From the NCBI RefSeq assembly GCF_017874395.1, contig NZ_JAGGLJ010000016.1:1-43278 (forward strand): 43,278 bases of DNA, written 5' to 3'. Below the pieces are notes generated by a model. That model made no database searches, was not told the DNA's origin, and was given only the letters and a program-made list of their open reading frames with translations. Position 1 is the stretch's first letter; each line of letters starts with the position of its first letter. This stretch comes from Peptoniphilus stercorisuis (GTDB lineage Bacteria > Bacillota > Clostridia > Tissierellales > Peptoniphilaceae). Made by a program: the position numbers and the translations under genes. Below are positions 26,216-33,995 of the stretch, in pieces.

Positions 26216-27592
26216 TTATTTTAAATTTTTCTTTTCAACCCAGCCATCAATATTTTTTTGAATTGATCTTTCTATTGACAGTTGTCCTTCTTTAACATTT
26301 TTAGTAATTGTAGATCCTGCTGCAACATAGCCGTATTCCTCAACTTCAACAGGTGCTACTAAATTTGAATTTGAACCTATAAATGCATTATTTGAAACTG
26401 TAGTTCTAAACTTATTCTTACCATCATAGTTTACAAATATAACTCCACATCCAATATTTACATTTTCCCCAACATCTGCATCACCAATATATGCAAGATG
26501 TGAAGCTTTAGAGCCATTTCCAAAATTTGAATTTTTAATCTCTACAAAATTACCAACTTTTGCATTTTCTCCAATATTTGAATTTGGTCTAATATGTGCA
26601 TATGGTCCTACTTTTGTATTCGAACCTATAATAGATTCTTCAATTAAAGTATTATCTATTACAATATTATCTTTAATCTCTGAGTCAATAATTCTAGTAG
26701 TTCCGTAGATTTTACAGTTTTCTCCAATAGTTGTATTACCTTGGATAATAGCTCCTGGATATATGATTGTGTCAAATCCAATTTCTACACTTGGTTCAAT
26801 GTAAGTATTATTTGGATCAATAAGAGTAACTCCATTTTCCATAAATTTTTTGTTTACTCTTTCTTTCATAATCTCAGTACAATTAGATAAATGTTCTCTA
26901 TTATTTACCCCTAGAATCTCTCTTTTATCTCTTAGTTTAAATCCACCAATCTTTTTCTTTTCAGAAACTAAAATTTTAACAACATCAGTAAGATATAACT
27001 CTCCCTGTGCATTGTCTGTATCTAAACTTTCTAATGCTCTTTTTAAGTCTCCTCCATTAAAGGCAAATATTCCTGAATTTATTTCACGAATTAATTTTTC
27101 TTTTTCGCTTGCATCTTTTTGCTCTACGATTTTTACAATTTTTGCATCATCATCTCTTACAATTCTGCCATAACCAGTTGGATCTTTTAAATCAGCTGTT
27201 AAAATTGTGCATGAAAAATGACCTTGCTCATGGAATTGTAGAAATCCATCCAAGGTTTGCTCTCTTATAAGAGGAGTGTCTCCATTTAATACAACAACTG
27301 TATCATTATCATCAAAATCTCCTACTGCTTGTTTTACTGCAAAGCCAGTTCCATAAGGTTCATCTTCACCCATTGGTTGAACTCTAAATAAAACATCTTC
27401 ATCTTGAAAATAATTTTTAATTTCATCAGCCTTATGGCCAATAATTACACAAATTTTTTCAACATCTGATCTTTTAGAGCTGTCTATTACATATTTAAGC
27501 ATTGGAGCTCCTAAAATCTCATGTAAGACTTTTGGAGTTTTTGATTTCATTCTTGTTCCTTCTCCTGCAGCCAGGATAATTGAAACCTTCAT
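26216..27592 (-). CDS. glmU: Bifunctional GlmU (N-acetylglucosamine-1-P uridyltransferase / glucosamine-1-P acetyltransferase)
   Basis: This 458-residue protein makes UDP-GlcNAc for peptidoglycan and wall polymers. The N-terminal uridyltransferase has LAAGEGTRMKSKTPKVLHE and PYGTGFAVKQA. From about residue 250, hexapeptide repeats form the left-handed beta helix of the acetyltransferase (IGENAKVGNFVEIKNSNFG, SHLAYIGDADVGENVNIG, VAAGSTITKNV). It is the first gene of the long leftward block; a good promoter lies 33 bases upstream and spoVG and purR, its usual Bacillus neighbours, are absent. Confidence 0.97.
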   Translation of the reverse strand: MKVSIILAAGEGTRMKSKTPKVLHEILGAPMLKYVIDSSKRSDVEKICVIIGHKADEIKNYFQDEDVLFRVQPMGEDEPYGTGFAVKQAVGDFDDNDTVVVLNGDTPLIREQTLDGFLQFHEQGHFSCTILTADLKDPTGYGRIVRDDDAKIVKIVEQKDASEKEKLIREINSGIFAFNGGDLKRALESLDTDNAQGELYLTDVVKILVSEKKKIGGFKLRDKREILGVNNREHLSNCTEIMKERVNKKFMENGVTLIDPNNTYIEPSVEIGFDTIIYPGAIIQGNTTIGENCKIYGTTRIIDSEIKDNIVIDNTLIEESIIGSNTKVGPYAHIRPNSNIGENAKVGNFVEIKNSNFGNGSKASHLAYIGDADVGENVNIGCGVIFVNYDGKNKFRTTVSNNAFIGSNSNLVAPVEVEEYGYVAAGSTITKNVKEGQLSIERSIQKNIDGWVEKKNLK

Positions 27593-27624
27593 CAGTACAC
27601 CTCTTTACTATTTACTCTTAATCT

Positions 27625-27653
27625 ATTATAGCGACAAATAGGCATTTCCTCAA
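27625..27653 (-). promoter_or_regulatory. Promoter of the glmU-prs-pth block
   Basis: On the minus strand TTGAGG (27653-27648) and TATAAT (27630-27625) are 17 bases apart. It is the best sigma-A match in the leftward block. Confidence 0.75.
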
Positions 27654-27748
27654 TATAAAAAACAAAAGTATATATATTTAATTTACAAATTTAAGATATA
27701 ATTTACATTTTTTACATACTTTTTTATTTTAACACAAATTCAATGTAT

Positions 27749-27780
27749 AAAAAAAGCTATCTTTAAAAATAGATAGCTTT
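27749..27780 (-). terminator. Terminator after ctpA
   Basis: A perfect 10-bp stem (AAAGCTATCT with AGATAGCTTT) has a T run on the minus strand, immediately after the ctpA stop. It isolates the ftsEX operon from glmU. Confidence 0.9.
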
Positions 27781-27785
27781 TATTT

Positions 27786-28955
27786 TTATTTATTTACTTC
27801 GTCCCTTAATACTTCCATTGCCCTTTGAAGTTGAGCATCTTCATTTATATGTTCAATACCTATTCCTTTAATATCTTTTTCTAAATCAACTTCAATATCT
27901 GGTTCAATTCCAATTTTATGAATATTAATCCCCTTAGGTGAAAAATACTCAGAAGTTGTAAGTTTTATTCCATCACCTCTTGGAAATCTCATAGCCGATT
28001 GAACTATTCCCTTTCCAAAGGATTTTTTTCCTATTATAGTTCCACGATTATAATCTCTTATAGCACCAGCTAAAATCTCTGATGCAGAAGCAGAACCTTG
28101 ATTTATTAAAACTACAAGAGGTAAATCTACAAAGTTTTTATCAGATTTAAATTCAAATACAGTATTTTTATTTTTATCCTTTGCATAGACTATCATTCCC
28201 TCTGGAAGAAGTATATCTGCAACCTCAGCCGCAGTATCTACAATACCACCTGGATTTCCTCTTAAATCTATAATAATTGAATTTATATTTTCCTTTTGTA
28301 GCTTTTCTATTTCTCTTTTAAAATCCTTAGAAGTATCTTCACTAAATTGAGTAATGCCAATATAACCTATACCATTTAAATTTGATGATATTATAGTTTC
28401 TTCTTTTATTTCATCTCTAACTATATTATAATCCTTTGTCTTTCCTGTTGATGGTCTTAATATAGTTATTTTAACCTCTGTTCCTTTTTCGCCTCTCATA
28501 GCTTTCATAGCTTCAGAAGTTTGAGATGCATTATATTCCTTATCATCAACCTTAATTATTTTATCTCCTGCTTTTAATCCTGCTATGTCTGCTGGTGAAT
28601 CCTTAATTGGAGAAATAACTGTTATAAATTCATCATTTTGATTTGAAATAAAAACACCTATTCCATAAAATTTACCTGAAGTCGTCTCTGTTAGACTATT
28701 ATATTCTTCCTTTGTTAAATATTCAGAATAAGGATCATTAAGTCCTGCTACAACACCTTTTAATTCACCTATTGCAAGTTCTTCATCTGTTACAGGATAT
28801 AGATAATTTTCTTTTACAAATTTTTCTAAAAAATTCATCTTAGCAAACTTATCTTTACTAATTCTTCCATATCCCCAAGATGTTAAATTATAAGTTAAAA
28901 TATTTGTCACTATTAAAAGTATTACTACTAATAATACATTACGTCTTTTTTTCAT
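27786..28955 (-). CDS. ctpA: C-terminal processing peptidase (CtpA, S41)
   Basis: This 389-residue protease is anchored by one N-terminal membrane helix (about 7-27). A PDZ domain (about 90-175: GKFYGIGVFISNQ, SPADIAGLKAGDKIIKVDD) precedes the S41 domain, with catalytic Ser in NQGSASASEILAGA and catalytic Lys in IGKKSFGKGIVQ. CtpA enzymes process or degrade envelope proteins, including wall hydrolases. It is the last gene of ftsE-ftsX-M23-ctpA, 11 bases after the M23 gene. Confidence 0.95.
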   Translation of the reverse strand: MKKRRNVLLVVILLIVTNILTYNLTSWGYGRISKDKFAKMNFLEKFVKENYLYPVTDEELAIGELKGVVAGLNDPYSEYLTKEEYNSLTETTSGKFYGIGVFISNQNDEFITVISPIKDSPADIAGLKAGDKIIKVDDKEYNASQTSEAMKAMRGEKGTEVKITILRPSTGKTKDYNIVRDEIKEETIISSNLNGIGYIGITQFSEDTSKDFKREIEKLQKENINSIIIDLRGNPGGIVDTAAEVADILLPEGMIVYAKDKNKNTVFEFKSDKNFVDLPLVVLINQGSASASEILAGAIRDYNRGTIIGKKSFGKGIVQSAMRFPRGDGIKLTTSEYFSPKGINIHKIGIEPDIEVDLEKDIKGIGIEHINEDAQLQRAMEVLRDEVNK

Positions 28956-28966
28956 ATTAACCTCTT

Positions 28967-30205
28967 TTATACATAGGATAGTGGATTTCTAGTTGCTCCA
29001 TTTACTCTAACTTCAAAATGAAGATGGTTTCCAGTTGACATACCAGTAGATCCAACTAAAGATATTACATCTCCTTGATTTACTCTTTGTCCTACTCTTG
29101 CCTTTAATACAGAATTATGTCCATATACTGTTACAACATCTCCATGATCAATCATTACTACATTTCCAAGTCCACTCATTGATCTAGACATTATTACAGT
29201 TCCTGCTTTTGCAGCTCTTACAGGAGTTCCATTTGGTGCTGGAATATCAATACCTGCATGGAATTTATTTTGCTTAAGTATTGGATGACTTCTATTTCCA
29301 TATTGAGATGATATTCTATTATATCCTGGAAGTGGCCAAGCCATTGAAGCATTAGAATTAACTCTTGGTCTTATATTATTTGTTGCTGAGACATTTTTTG
29401 CTCTTGCATTTCTTTCTCTTTCAAGTCTTTCTCTTTCAGCTTGTGCTTCTTTATTTTTTGCATTTCTTATCTCACCTTGAAGTCTTACTATTTCTGAATC
29501 AATATTACTCCAGTAACTTTCAGCCTTTTCATACTCTTTTCTATATAGCTCTACATCAGCTTCAAGACTTTGCATATATGCACTTTTCTTATTATTAACT
29601 GCAACTAAGCTATTCTTTTGAGATACAAGTTTTGATTTATTTATTTCAACATTTCTCTTATCTTCTTCTAATTGTTTTTTAGCTTCTTTTATTGTATTTA
29701 CTTGAGTTGTAATATAATCAACTAATTTTTTGTCAGACTCTGCAATAGTTGTAATAGTTTGATTATTCTTAATTAAAGCTTCCATATCCTTTGAATTAAG
29801 TAAAACCTCAACATAGCTTACTCGCCCATCCATATACATTGCCTTAACTCTTTGACCAAAAAGTTCTTCTTTTTCCTTTAAATTTGCTTCAGACTCTTCA
29901 AGTTCTCTTTGAGTTGTTTCAATTCTATCATTAAGTACTGCGATCTCACTCTCAAGAGTTGATATTTCGCCTTCCACACCAACAATTTGGCTATCTAGTA
30001 CATCTATTTCCTTTTGAACAGATGAAACTTTTCCCTGTGTTTTAGTTACATTATCTTTTTTACTTTTTACATCTTGAGATACTTGCTCTTTCTCTTTTAT
30101 TTTTTGTTGTCTCTTTTTTTCTAAGTCCTTACTTGAAGCATAAGTAACTTGAGAAAAAATAAGAACAGAACAAAGTGCCAAAAGAGAAGCTCTGCACTTT
30201 CTCAT
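28967..30205 (-). CDS. EnvC-like secreted M23 endopeptidase with coiled coil
   Basis: This 412-residue protein has a signal peptide (about 1-24, ending VTYAS) and a very long coiled coil (about 25-245) rich in Glu, Lys and Gln. A short Arg/Asn linker precedes a C-terminal LytM domain. Zinc ligands are in NKFHAGID and HLHFEVR, and VYGHNS is also present, so unlike Escherichia coli EnvC it appears catalytically competent. By analogy with PcsB/CwlO/EnvC, the coiled coil should be gripped by FtsX, so ATP hydrolysis by FtsE controls hydrolysis. ATG 30205 was chosen for its GAGGTGA site; the longer frame begins inside ftsX. Confidence 0.92.
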   Translation of the reverse strand: MRKCRASLLALCSVLIFSQVTYASSKDLEKKRQQKIKEKEQVSQDVKSKKDNVTKTQGKVSSVQKEIDVLDSQIVGVEGEISTLESEIAVLNDRIETTQRELEESEANLKEKEELFGQRVKAMYMDGRVSYVEVLLNSKDMEALIKNNQTITTIAESDKKLVDYITTQVNTIKEAKKQLEEDKRNVEINKSKLVSQKNSLVAVNNKKSAYMQSLEADVELYRKEYEKAESYWSNIDSEIVRLQGEIRNAKNKEAQAERERLERERNARAKNVSATNNIRPRVNSNASMAWPLPGYNRISSQYGNRSHPILKQNKFHAGIDIPAPNGTPVRAAKAGTVIMSRSMSGLGNVVMIDHGDVVTVYGHNSVLKARVGQRVNQGDVISLVGSTGMSTGNHLHFEVRVNGATRNPLSYV

Positions 30206-30215
30206 ATCTTCACCT

Positions 30216-31115
30216 CTAAACATCTAAAAATCTCTTTGTAGATACTAATGAACCTAAATATCCAATTCCAATACCAATACATGCAAATATAATTGAAATA
30301 TTTGTCTTAATTACATCAGGAGATGTAATATTCATTCCAAAAATATTTTGGAACTGTTCATTCGCCTTTTCAAATACAAAGGAATATCCATAATAGACTA
30401 CAAAAGTTGCAATAATTGCACCAATTATTCCAAATACAATTCCCTCAAGTAGAAATGGACCTCTAATATATGCATTTGTAGCTCCAATATATTTCATTAT
30501 ATTTATTTCACGTCTTCTATTTGCAACTGTAATTTTAATAGTGTTATTTATAATTAAAATTGAAACAAATAATAATATTATTACTATTGCAAAACCAACA
30601 TACTTTATTCCCTTTTCAAAAATTATCATCTTAGAAATCAAATCATAATGATAATCAACTCTTTCAATTTCATCTTTATCCTTATATCCATCGGCAAAAT
30701 CCTTAGTATAAGATAAATCCTTTAAAGAAATTGTAAGAGAAGCAGGAAGAGTATTTTCCTCAATTACATCTAAAATATAAGCCTTATCTCCAAAATTTTC
30801 TTTAAATTCATTTAAAGCATCATCTTTAGATGTGTATTTTACATCCTTAACTCTATCATCCTTTGAAATATCTGCTATAAGATTATTTACATTTTGTGGC
30901 TTAGTTTCATCTTTAAGATAAATAACAACCTTATCAAGCTCATTTCCAAGTTGATAAACAGAAGTATTAATATTTATTACTAAAAGAAGTACAAATCCAA
31001 ATAAACTAAGCATTGCAGCAATAGAAATTATAGAAGCAAATCCCATTGCCTTATTTCTCCATAAATTTTTAAAAGTTTCTTTTAGTAAATTCAGTGACTG
31101 TCTAATCTTCTTCAT
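30216..31115 (-). CDS. ftsX: Cell-division permease-like protein FtsX
   Basis: This 299-residue protein has four membrane helices (about 20-42, 170-195, 215-240 and 265-290) and an outer loop at about 45-165 where it contacts its hydrolase partner. NRRREINIMKYIGATNAYIRGPF is the cytoplasmic FtsX signature. ATG 31115 was chosen, as AGAGG lies eight bases upstream and an earlier GTG overlaps that site. It overlaps the 3' end of ftsE by 14 bases. Confidence 0.95.
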   Translation of the reverse strand: MKKIRQSLNLLKETFKNLWRNKAMGFASIISIAAMLSLFGFVLLLVININTSVYQLGNELDKVVIYLKDETKPQNVNNLIADISKDDRVKDVKYTSKDDALNEFKENFGDKAYILDVIEENTLPASLTISLKDLSYTKDFADGYKDKDEIERVDYHYDLISKMIIFEKGIKYVGFAIVIILLFVSILIINNTIKITVANRRREINIMKYIGATNAYIRGPFLLEGIVFGIIGAIIATFVVYYGYSFVFEKANEQFQNIFGMNITSPDVIKTNISIIFACIGIGIGYLGSLVSTKRFLDV

Positions 31116-31788
31116 AGTAGCCACCTCTTTTTATATCCTTTATTATCTTTCCATCAGACAAAGTAATAACATGTCTTTGCATCTTATCTACTATATCAAC
31201 AGCATGTGTTGCCATTACAATAGTAGTTCCTCTTTCATTTATCTTTATAAGTGTTTTCATTATTTCCCAAGCTGTATCTTGATCTAGATTTCCTGTTGGT
31301 TCATCACATAAAAGAATAGGGGCTTTATTTACAATTGCCCTTGCAATAGAAACTCTTTGTGACTCACCACCAGATAACTCCTCTGGATAGCAGTTCTTTT
31401 TGTCTAATAAACCTACTATATCTAAAGTTTCTTCAACTGATTTTTTTATTTCTTTTTTACTTTCCCCTTGAATTTCAAGAGCATAAGCAACATTTTCAAA
31501 AACAGTTTTTTTATTTAACAATCTATGATCTTGAAATACAACTGAAATATCACGTCTAAGTTCTGGTATCTTTCTCTTTGGCAATTTTGTAATATCAACA
31601 TCGTCTATTAAAATTTTTCCTCTTGTAACATCTTCTTCCCTAATTAAAAGTTTAATCATCGTAGACTTACCAGCCCCAGAAGATCCAACAAGAAAAAGAA
31701 AATCTCCATTTTCAACCTCAAAGTTAATATTAGAAAGTGCTAAAGAGCCATTTCGATACTCTTTAAATACATTTTCAAAAATTATCAT
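31102..31788 (-). CDS. ftsE: Cell-division ATP-binding protein FtsE
   Basis: This is a 228-residue ABC ATPase. Walker A is GSSGAGKST (about 36-44), the Q-loop lies in VFQDHRLL, the signature is LSGGESQR, Walker B is ILLCDEPTGNLD and the H-loop is MATHA. It pairs with FtsX to activate peptidoglycan hydrolysis during division or elongation. It is the first gene of its operon; AAGGAA precedes the start. A TATAAT on the minus strand at 31831-31826 is a possible -10, but no convincing -35 is visible. Confidence 0.96.
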   Translation of the reverse strand: MIIFENVFKEYRNGSLALSNINFEVENGDFLFLVGSSGAGKSTMIKLLIREEDVTRGKILIDDVDITKLPKRKIPELRRDISVVFQDHRLLNKKTVFENVAYALEIQGESKKEIKKSVEETLDIVGLLDKKNCYPEELSGGESQRVSIARAIVNKAPILLCDEPTGNLDQDTAWEIMKTLIKINERGTTIVMATHAVDIVDKMQRHVITLSDGKIIKDIKRGGYYEED

Positions 31789-32021
31789 AGTTTTCCTTTC
31801 TTATGAAGAAATATTTTACTTATCTATTATATTACAAATTGGTAACAAATTTCCACCTTTTTGCAAAAAGAATTAAGATTAAGCAATTTTTTCTTAGTTT
31901 CTTAAGTTTTTCCTTTTATAATCAAAATTATATGGTTATAATGTTATTGCAGGAAATTCATAGAAGTTTCCAAAAAGAAAATTACTTTTAACCCCATTGC
32001 TATTATTAAGGATGGTGAATA

Positions 32022-32591
32022 ATGGGTAAAAAAGAATTAAGAGATGAAATATTAAAAAGAAGAAATTTATTAAGCTATGAAGAGGTGCAAGTTTGTTCAA
32101 ATCTTATTGAAGAAAATTTGTATAGTCTTGAGCTGTTTAAAAATGCTAATAATATATTTATCTTTGTAAGTTATAATAAAGAGGTAAATACACATAATAT
32201 TATTAAAAACTCTCTTAAATTAAATAAGGAAGTTTATGTTCCAGTTGTAGATCCTAAAACAAAGACAATGAAAGCATCAAGATTAAGAGATTTCTCTAAT
32301 CTTAAAGAGAATTATATGAAAATCTTAGAACCATCATCTGAATATCTTGATTTTATAGATCCTGATATTATAGATCTTGCCATTGTTCCTGGTCTTTTAT
32401 TTAATAAAGAAGGATATAGAATTGGTTATGGTGGAGGATTTTATGATAAATTCTTTAAAAGCTTAAAAAGAGATATTAAAAAGCTAGGTATTGGATATGA
32501 TTTTCAGTTTACTACAGGCAATACTTGGCAAGAAAATTTTGATATCCCTGTAAATTATTTTTTGTCTGAAAAGAAATTTTATATATTGTAG
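32022..32591 (+). CDS. 5-formyltetrahydrofolate cyclo-ligase
   Basis: This 189-residue enzyme converts 5-formyl-THF to 5,10-methenyl-THF with ATP. Family motifs are KKELRDEILKRR at the start, LAIVPGLLF and the signature RIGYGGGFYDKFF (about 130-142). It is followed nine bases later by the gamma-glutamyl-ligase-like gene, and the two probably form a folate operon. The leader has a small hairpin (GGAAATTC 31952-31959 with GAAGTTTCC 31963-31971) of unknown meaning. Confidence 0.94.
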   Translation: MGKKELRDEILKRRNLLSYEEVQVCSNLIEENLYSLELFKNANNIFIFVSYNKEVNTHNIIKNSLKLNKEVYVPVVDPKTKTMKASRLRDFSNLKENYMKILEPSSEYLDFIDPDIIDLAIVPGLLFNKEGYRIGYGGGFYDKFFKSLKRDIKKLGIGYDFQFTTGNTWQENFDIPVNYFLSEKKFYIL

Positions 32592-32600
32592 GAGGAAAAA

Positions 32601-33782
32601 ATGGAAAGATATATTGGTACAGTTGTAAGAGGTATTAGAACACCTATAGTTAAAAGTGGTGACGACCTTGTTGACATTGTTTGTGACTCAATGATAAAAG
32701 CTGTTGAATCAGAAAATATTCAAATGAGAGATAAAGACGTTGTTGCAGTAACTGAGTCTTTAGTAGCAAGAAGTCAAGGAAATTACGCAACTGTGGATCA
32801 AATTGCAGAAGATGTTAGAAATAAATATGATGGAGAAATTGGTCTTGTATTTCCAATTTTAAGTAGAAATAGATTTTCTATTGTTCTTAAAGGTATTGCT
32901 AACAGTGGTAGAAAACTTCACATACTTCTGTCATATCCTTCTGATGAAGTGGGAAATCACCTTATGGATGAAAAACTACTTTATGAAAAGAAGATTAATC
33001 CATTTACTGATGTTTTAGAAGAAAGTGATTATAGAAGAATCTTTGGAGAAGAAGTAAAACACGAATTCACAGGAATTGACTATGTATCTCTATACAAAGA
33101 AATTGCTGGAAATTGTGAAATACATTTTTCAAATGATCCTAAATCTATTCTTAAATACACAAAAGATGTGTTAGTTTGTTCAATTCATACAAGAGATATG
33201 ATAAAACAAGAACTTATCGATTCAGGTGCAGAAAAAGTTTATGGCCTTGATGATATTTTAAATGAATCTGTTAATGGTTCAGGATATAATCCGGATTTTG
33301 GTCTACTTGGCTCAAACCTTGCTAGTGATGATAGTGTTAAACTATTCCCAAGAGATGGAGCTGAATTTGTAACAGCTGTTCAAAAGAAACTTTGTGACTA
33401 TTCAAATAAACAAATTGAAGTTATGATTTATGGAGATGGAGCTTTTAAAGATCCCGTTGGAAAAATTTGGGAACTTGCAGATCCAGTAGTTTCACCAGCT
33501 CATACAGAAGGACTTGCTGGAACTCCAAATGAACTTAAAATAAAATATATTGCAGATACAGAACTAAAAGATTTATCTAAAGAAGAAAGAGAAGAGATAA
33601 TTCGTGAAAAAATTTCTAACAAAGATGAAAATCTAGTTGGAACAGCAGAAACACTTGGAACAACTCCAAGAAGAATTACTGATCTTTTAGGATCACTTTG
33701 TGATTTAACTTCAGGTTCTGGAGACAAAGGTACTCCTGTAGTTTATGTTCAAGGATACTTTGATAACTACGCAACAAAATAA
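32601..33782 (+). CDS. CofE-like gamma-glutamyl ligase (COG1478; candidate FolC2)
   Basis: This 393-residue protein belongs to the family commonly named coenzyme F420-0:L-glutamate ligase. VAVTESLVARSQGNYATV, FPILSRNRFSI, SYPSDEVGNHL, YGDGAFKDPVGKIWE and SGSGDKGTPVVYVQGYFDN are conserved blocks. F420 is made by actinobacteria and archaea, not usually by clostridia, and no F420 gene is seen here. Relatives of this family in Chlamydia were shown to replace folylpolyglutamate synthase FolC and were called FolC2. Adjacency to 5-formyl-THF cyclo-ligase makes folate polyglutamylation the better guess, but this is inference. Confidence 0.85.
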   Translation: MERYIGTVVRGIRTPIVKSGDDLVDIVCDSMIKAVESENIQMRDKDVVAVTESLVARSQGNYATVDQIAEDVRNKYDGEIGLVFPILSRNRFSIVLKGIANSGRKLHILLSYPSDEVGNHLMDEKLLYEKKINPFTDVLEESDYRRIFGEEVKHEFTGIDYVSLYKEIAGNCEIHFSNDPKSILKYTKDVLVCSIHTRDMIKQELIDSGAEKVYGLDDILNESVNGSGYNPDFGLLGSNLASDDSVKLFPRDGAEFVTAVQKKLCDYSNKQIEVMIYGDGAFKDPVGKIWELADPVVSPAHTEGLAGTPNELKIKYIADTELKDLSKEEREEIIREKISNKDENLVGTAETLGTTPRRITDLLGSLCDLTSGSGDKGTPVVYVQGYFDNYATK

Positions 33783-33787
33783 TTATT

Positions 33788-33818
33788 TAAAGCACTGATT
33801 AATCAGTGCTTTTTTTTA
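33788..33818 (+). terminator. Terminator after the CofE-like gene
   Basis: A perfect 11-bp palindromic stem (AAGCACTGATT with AATCAGTGCTT) is followed by T8. It closes the two-gene folate operon, so the next rightward terminator at 33924 must serve another transcript. Confidence 0.92.
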
Positions 33819-33822
33819 TTCA

Positions 33823-33851
33823 TTTACTTTATATATTTAATGTAATATAAT
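33823..33851 (+). promoter_or_regulatory. Promoter of a candidate small RNA
   Basis: TTTACT (33823-33828) and a perfect TATAAT (33846-33851) are spaced by 17. They sit between two rightward terminators with no open frame between them. Confidence 0.55.
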
Positions 33852-33857
33852 TGATTA

Positions 33858-33950
33858 AAGTTTAGGAATACAATTTCCTATCTTTTAGTAGTTAGGCTTT
33901 AAGAGTTTACATACTATTAAAGCAGCCCACTTTAAAGTGGGCTTTTTTTT
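33858..33950 (+). ncRNA. Candidate small RNA of about 93 nt
   Basis: A promoter ends at 33851 and a rho-independent terminator ends at 33950, with no ribosome site and no sensible open frame between. Predicted structure by eye: hairpin TAGGAA/TTCCTA with a 6-base loop; a stem CTTT-TAGTA paired with TACTA-TT-AAAG around a loop of about 21 bases (GTTAGGC...); then the terminator hairpin. The layout resembles a trans-acting regulatory RNA, but I do not recognise the family and no target was searched for. It is convergent with tkt, whose terminator starts just beyond. Confidence 0.5.
33924..33950 (+). terminator. Terminator of the candidate small RNA
   Basis: A perfect 20-base palindrome (AGCCCACTTT with AAAGTGGGCT) is followed by an uninterrupted T run. 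This is one of the strongest terminators in the window. Confidence 0.92.
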
Positions 33951-33952
33951 TA

Positions 33953-33984
33953 TAAAAAAATACATCTAGAAAACTAGATGTATT
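33953..33984 (-). terminator. Terminator after tkt
   Basis: An AATACATCTAG/CTAGATGTATT stem with a 4-base loop has a T run on the minus strand. It closes the DUF5693-csaB-tagA-tkt operon. Confidence 0.9.
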
Positions 33985-33995
33985 TTAAATTAATA

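Noticed and set aside
31789-32021. Riboswitch in the leader of the 5-formyl-THF cyclo-ligase gene
   Set aside because: Only one small hairpin with no terminator or known conserved core is visible, which is not enough for a riboswitch call.
32601-33782. Evidence for F420 cofactor synthesis
   Set aside because: The single CofE-like gene is not joined by any other F420 gene, and it sits beside a folate enzyme, so the name alone is not evidence.
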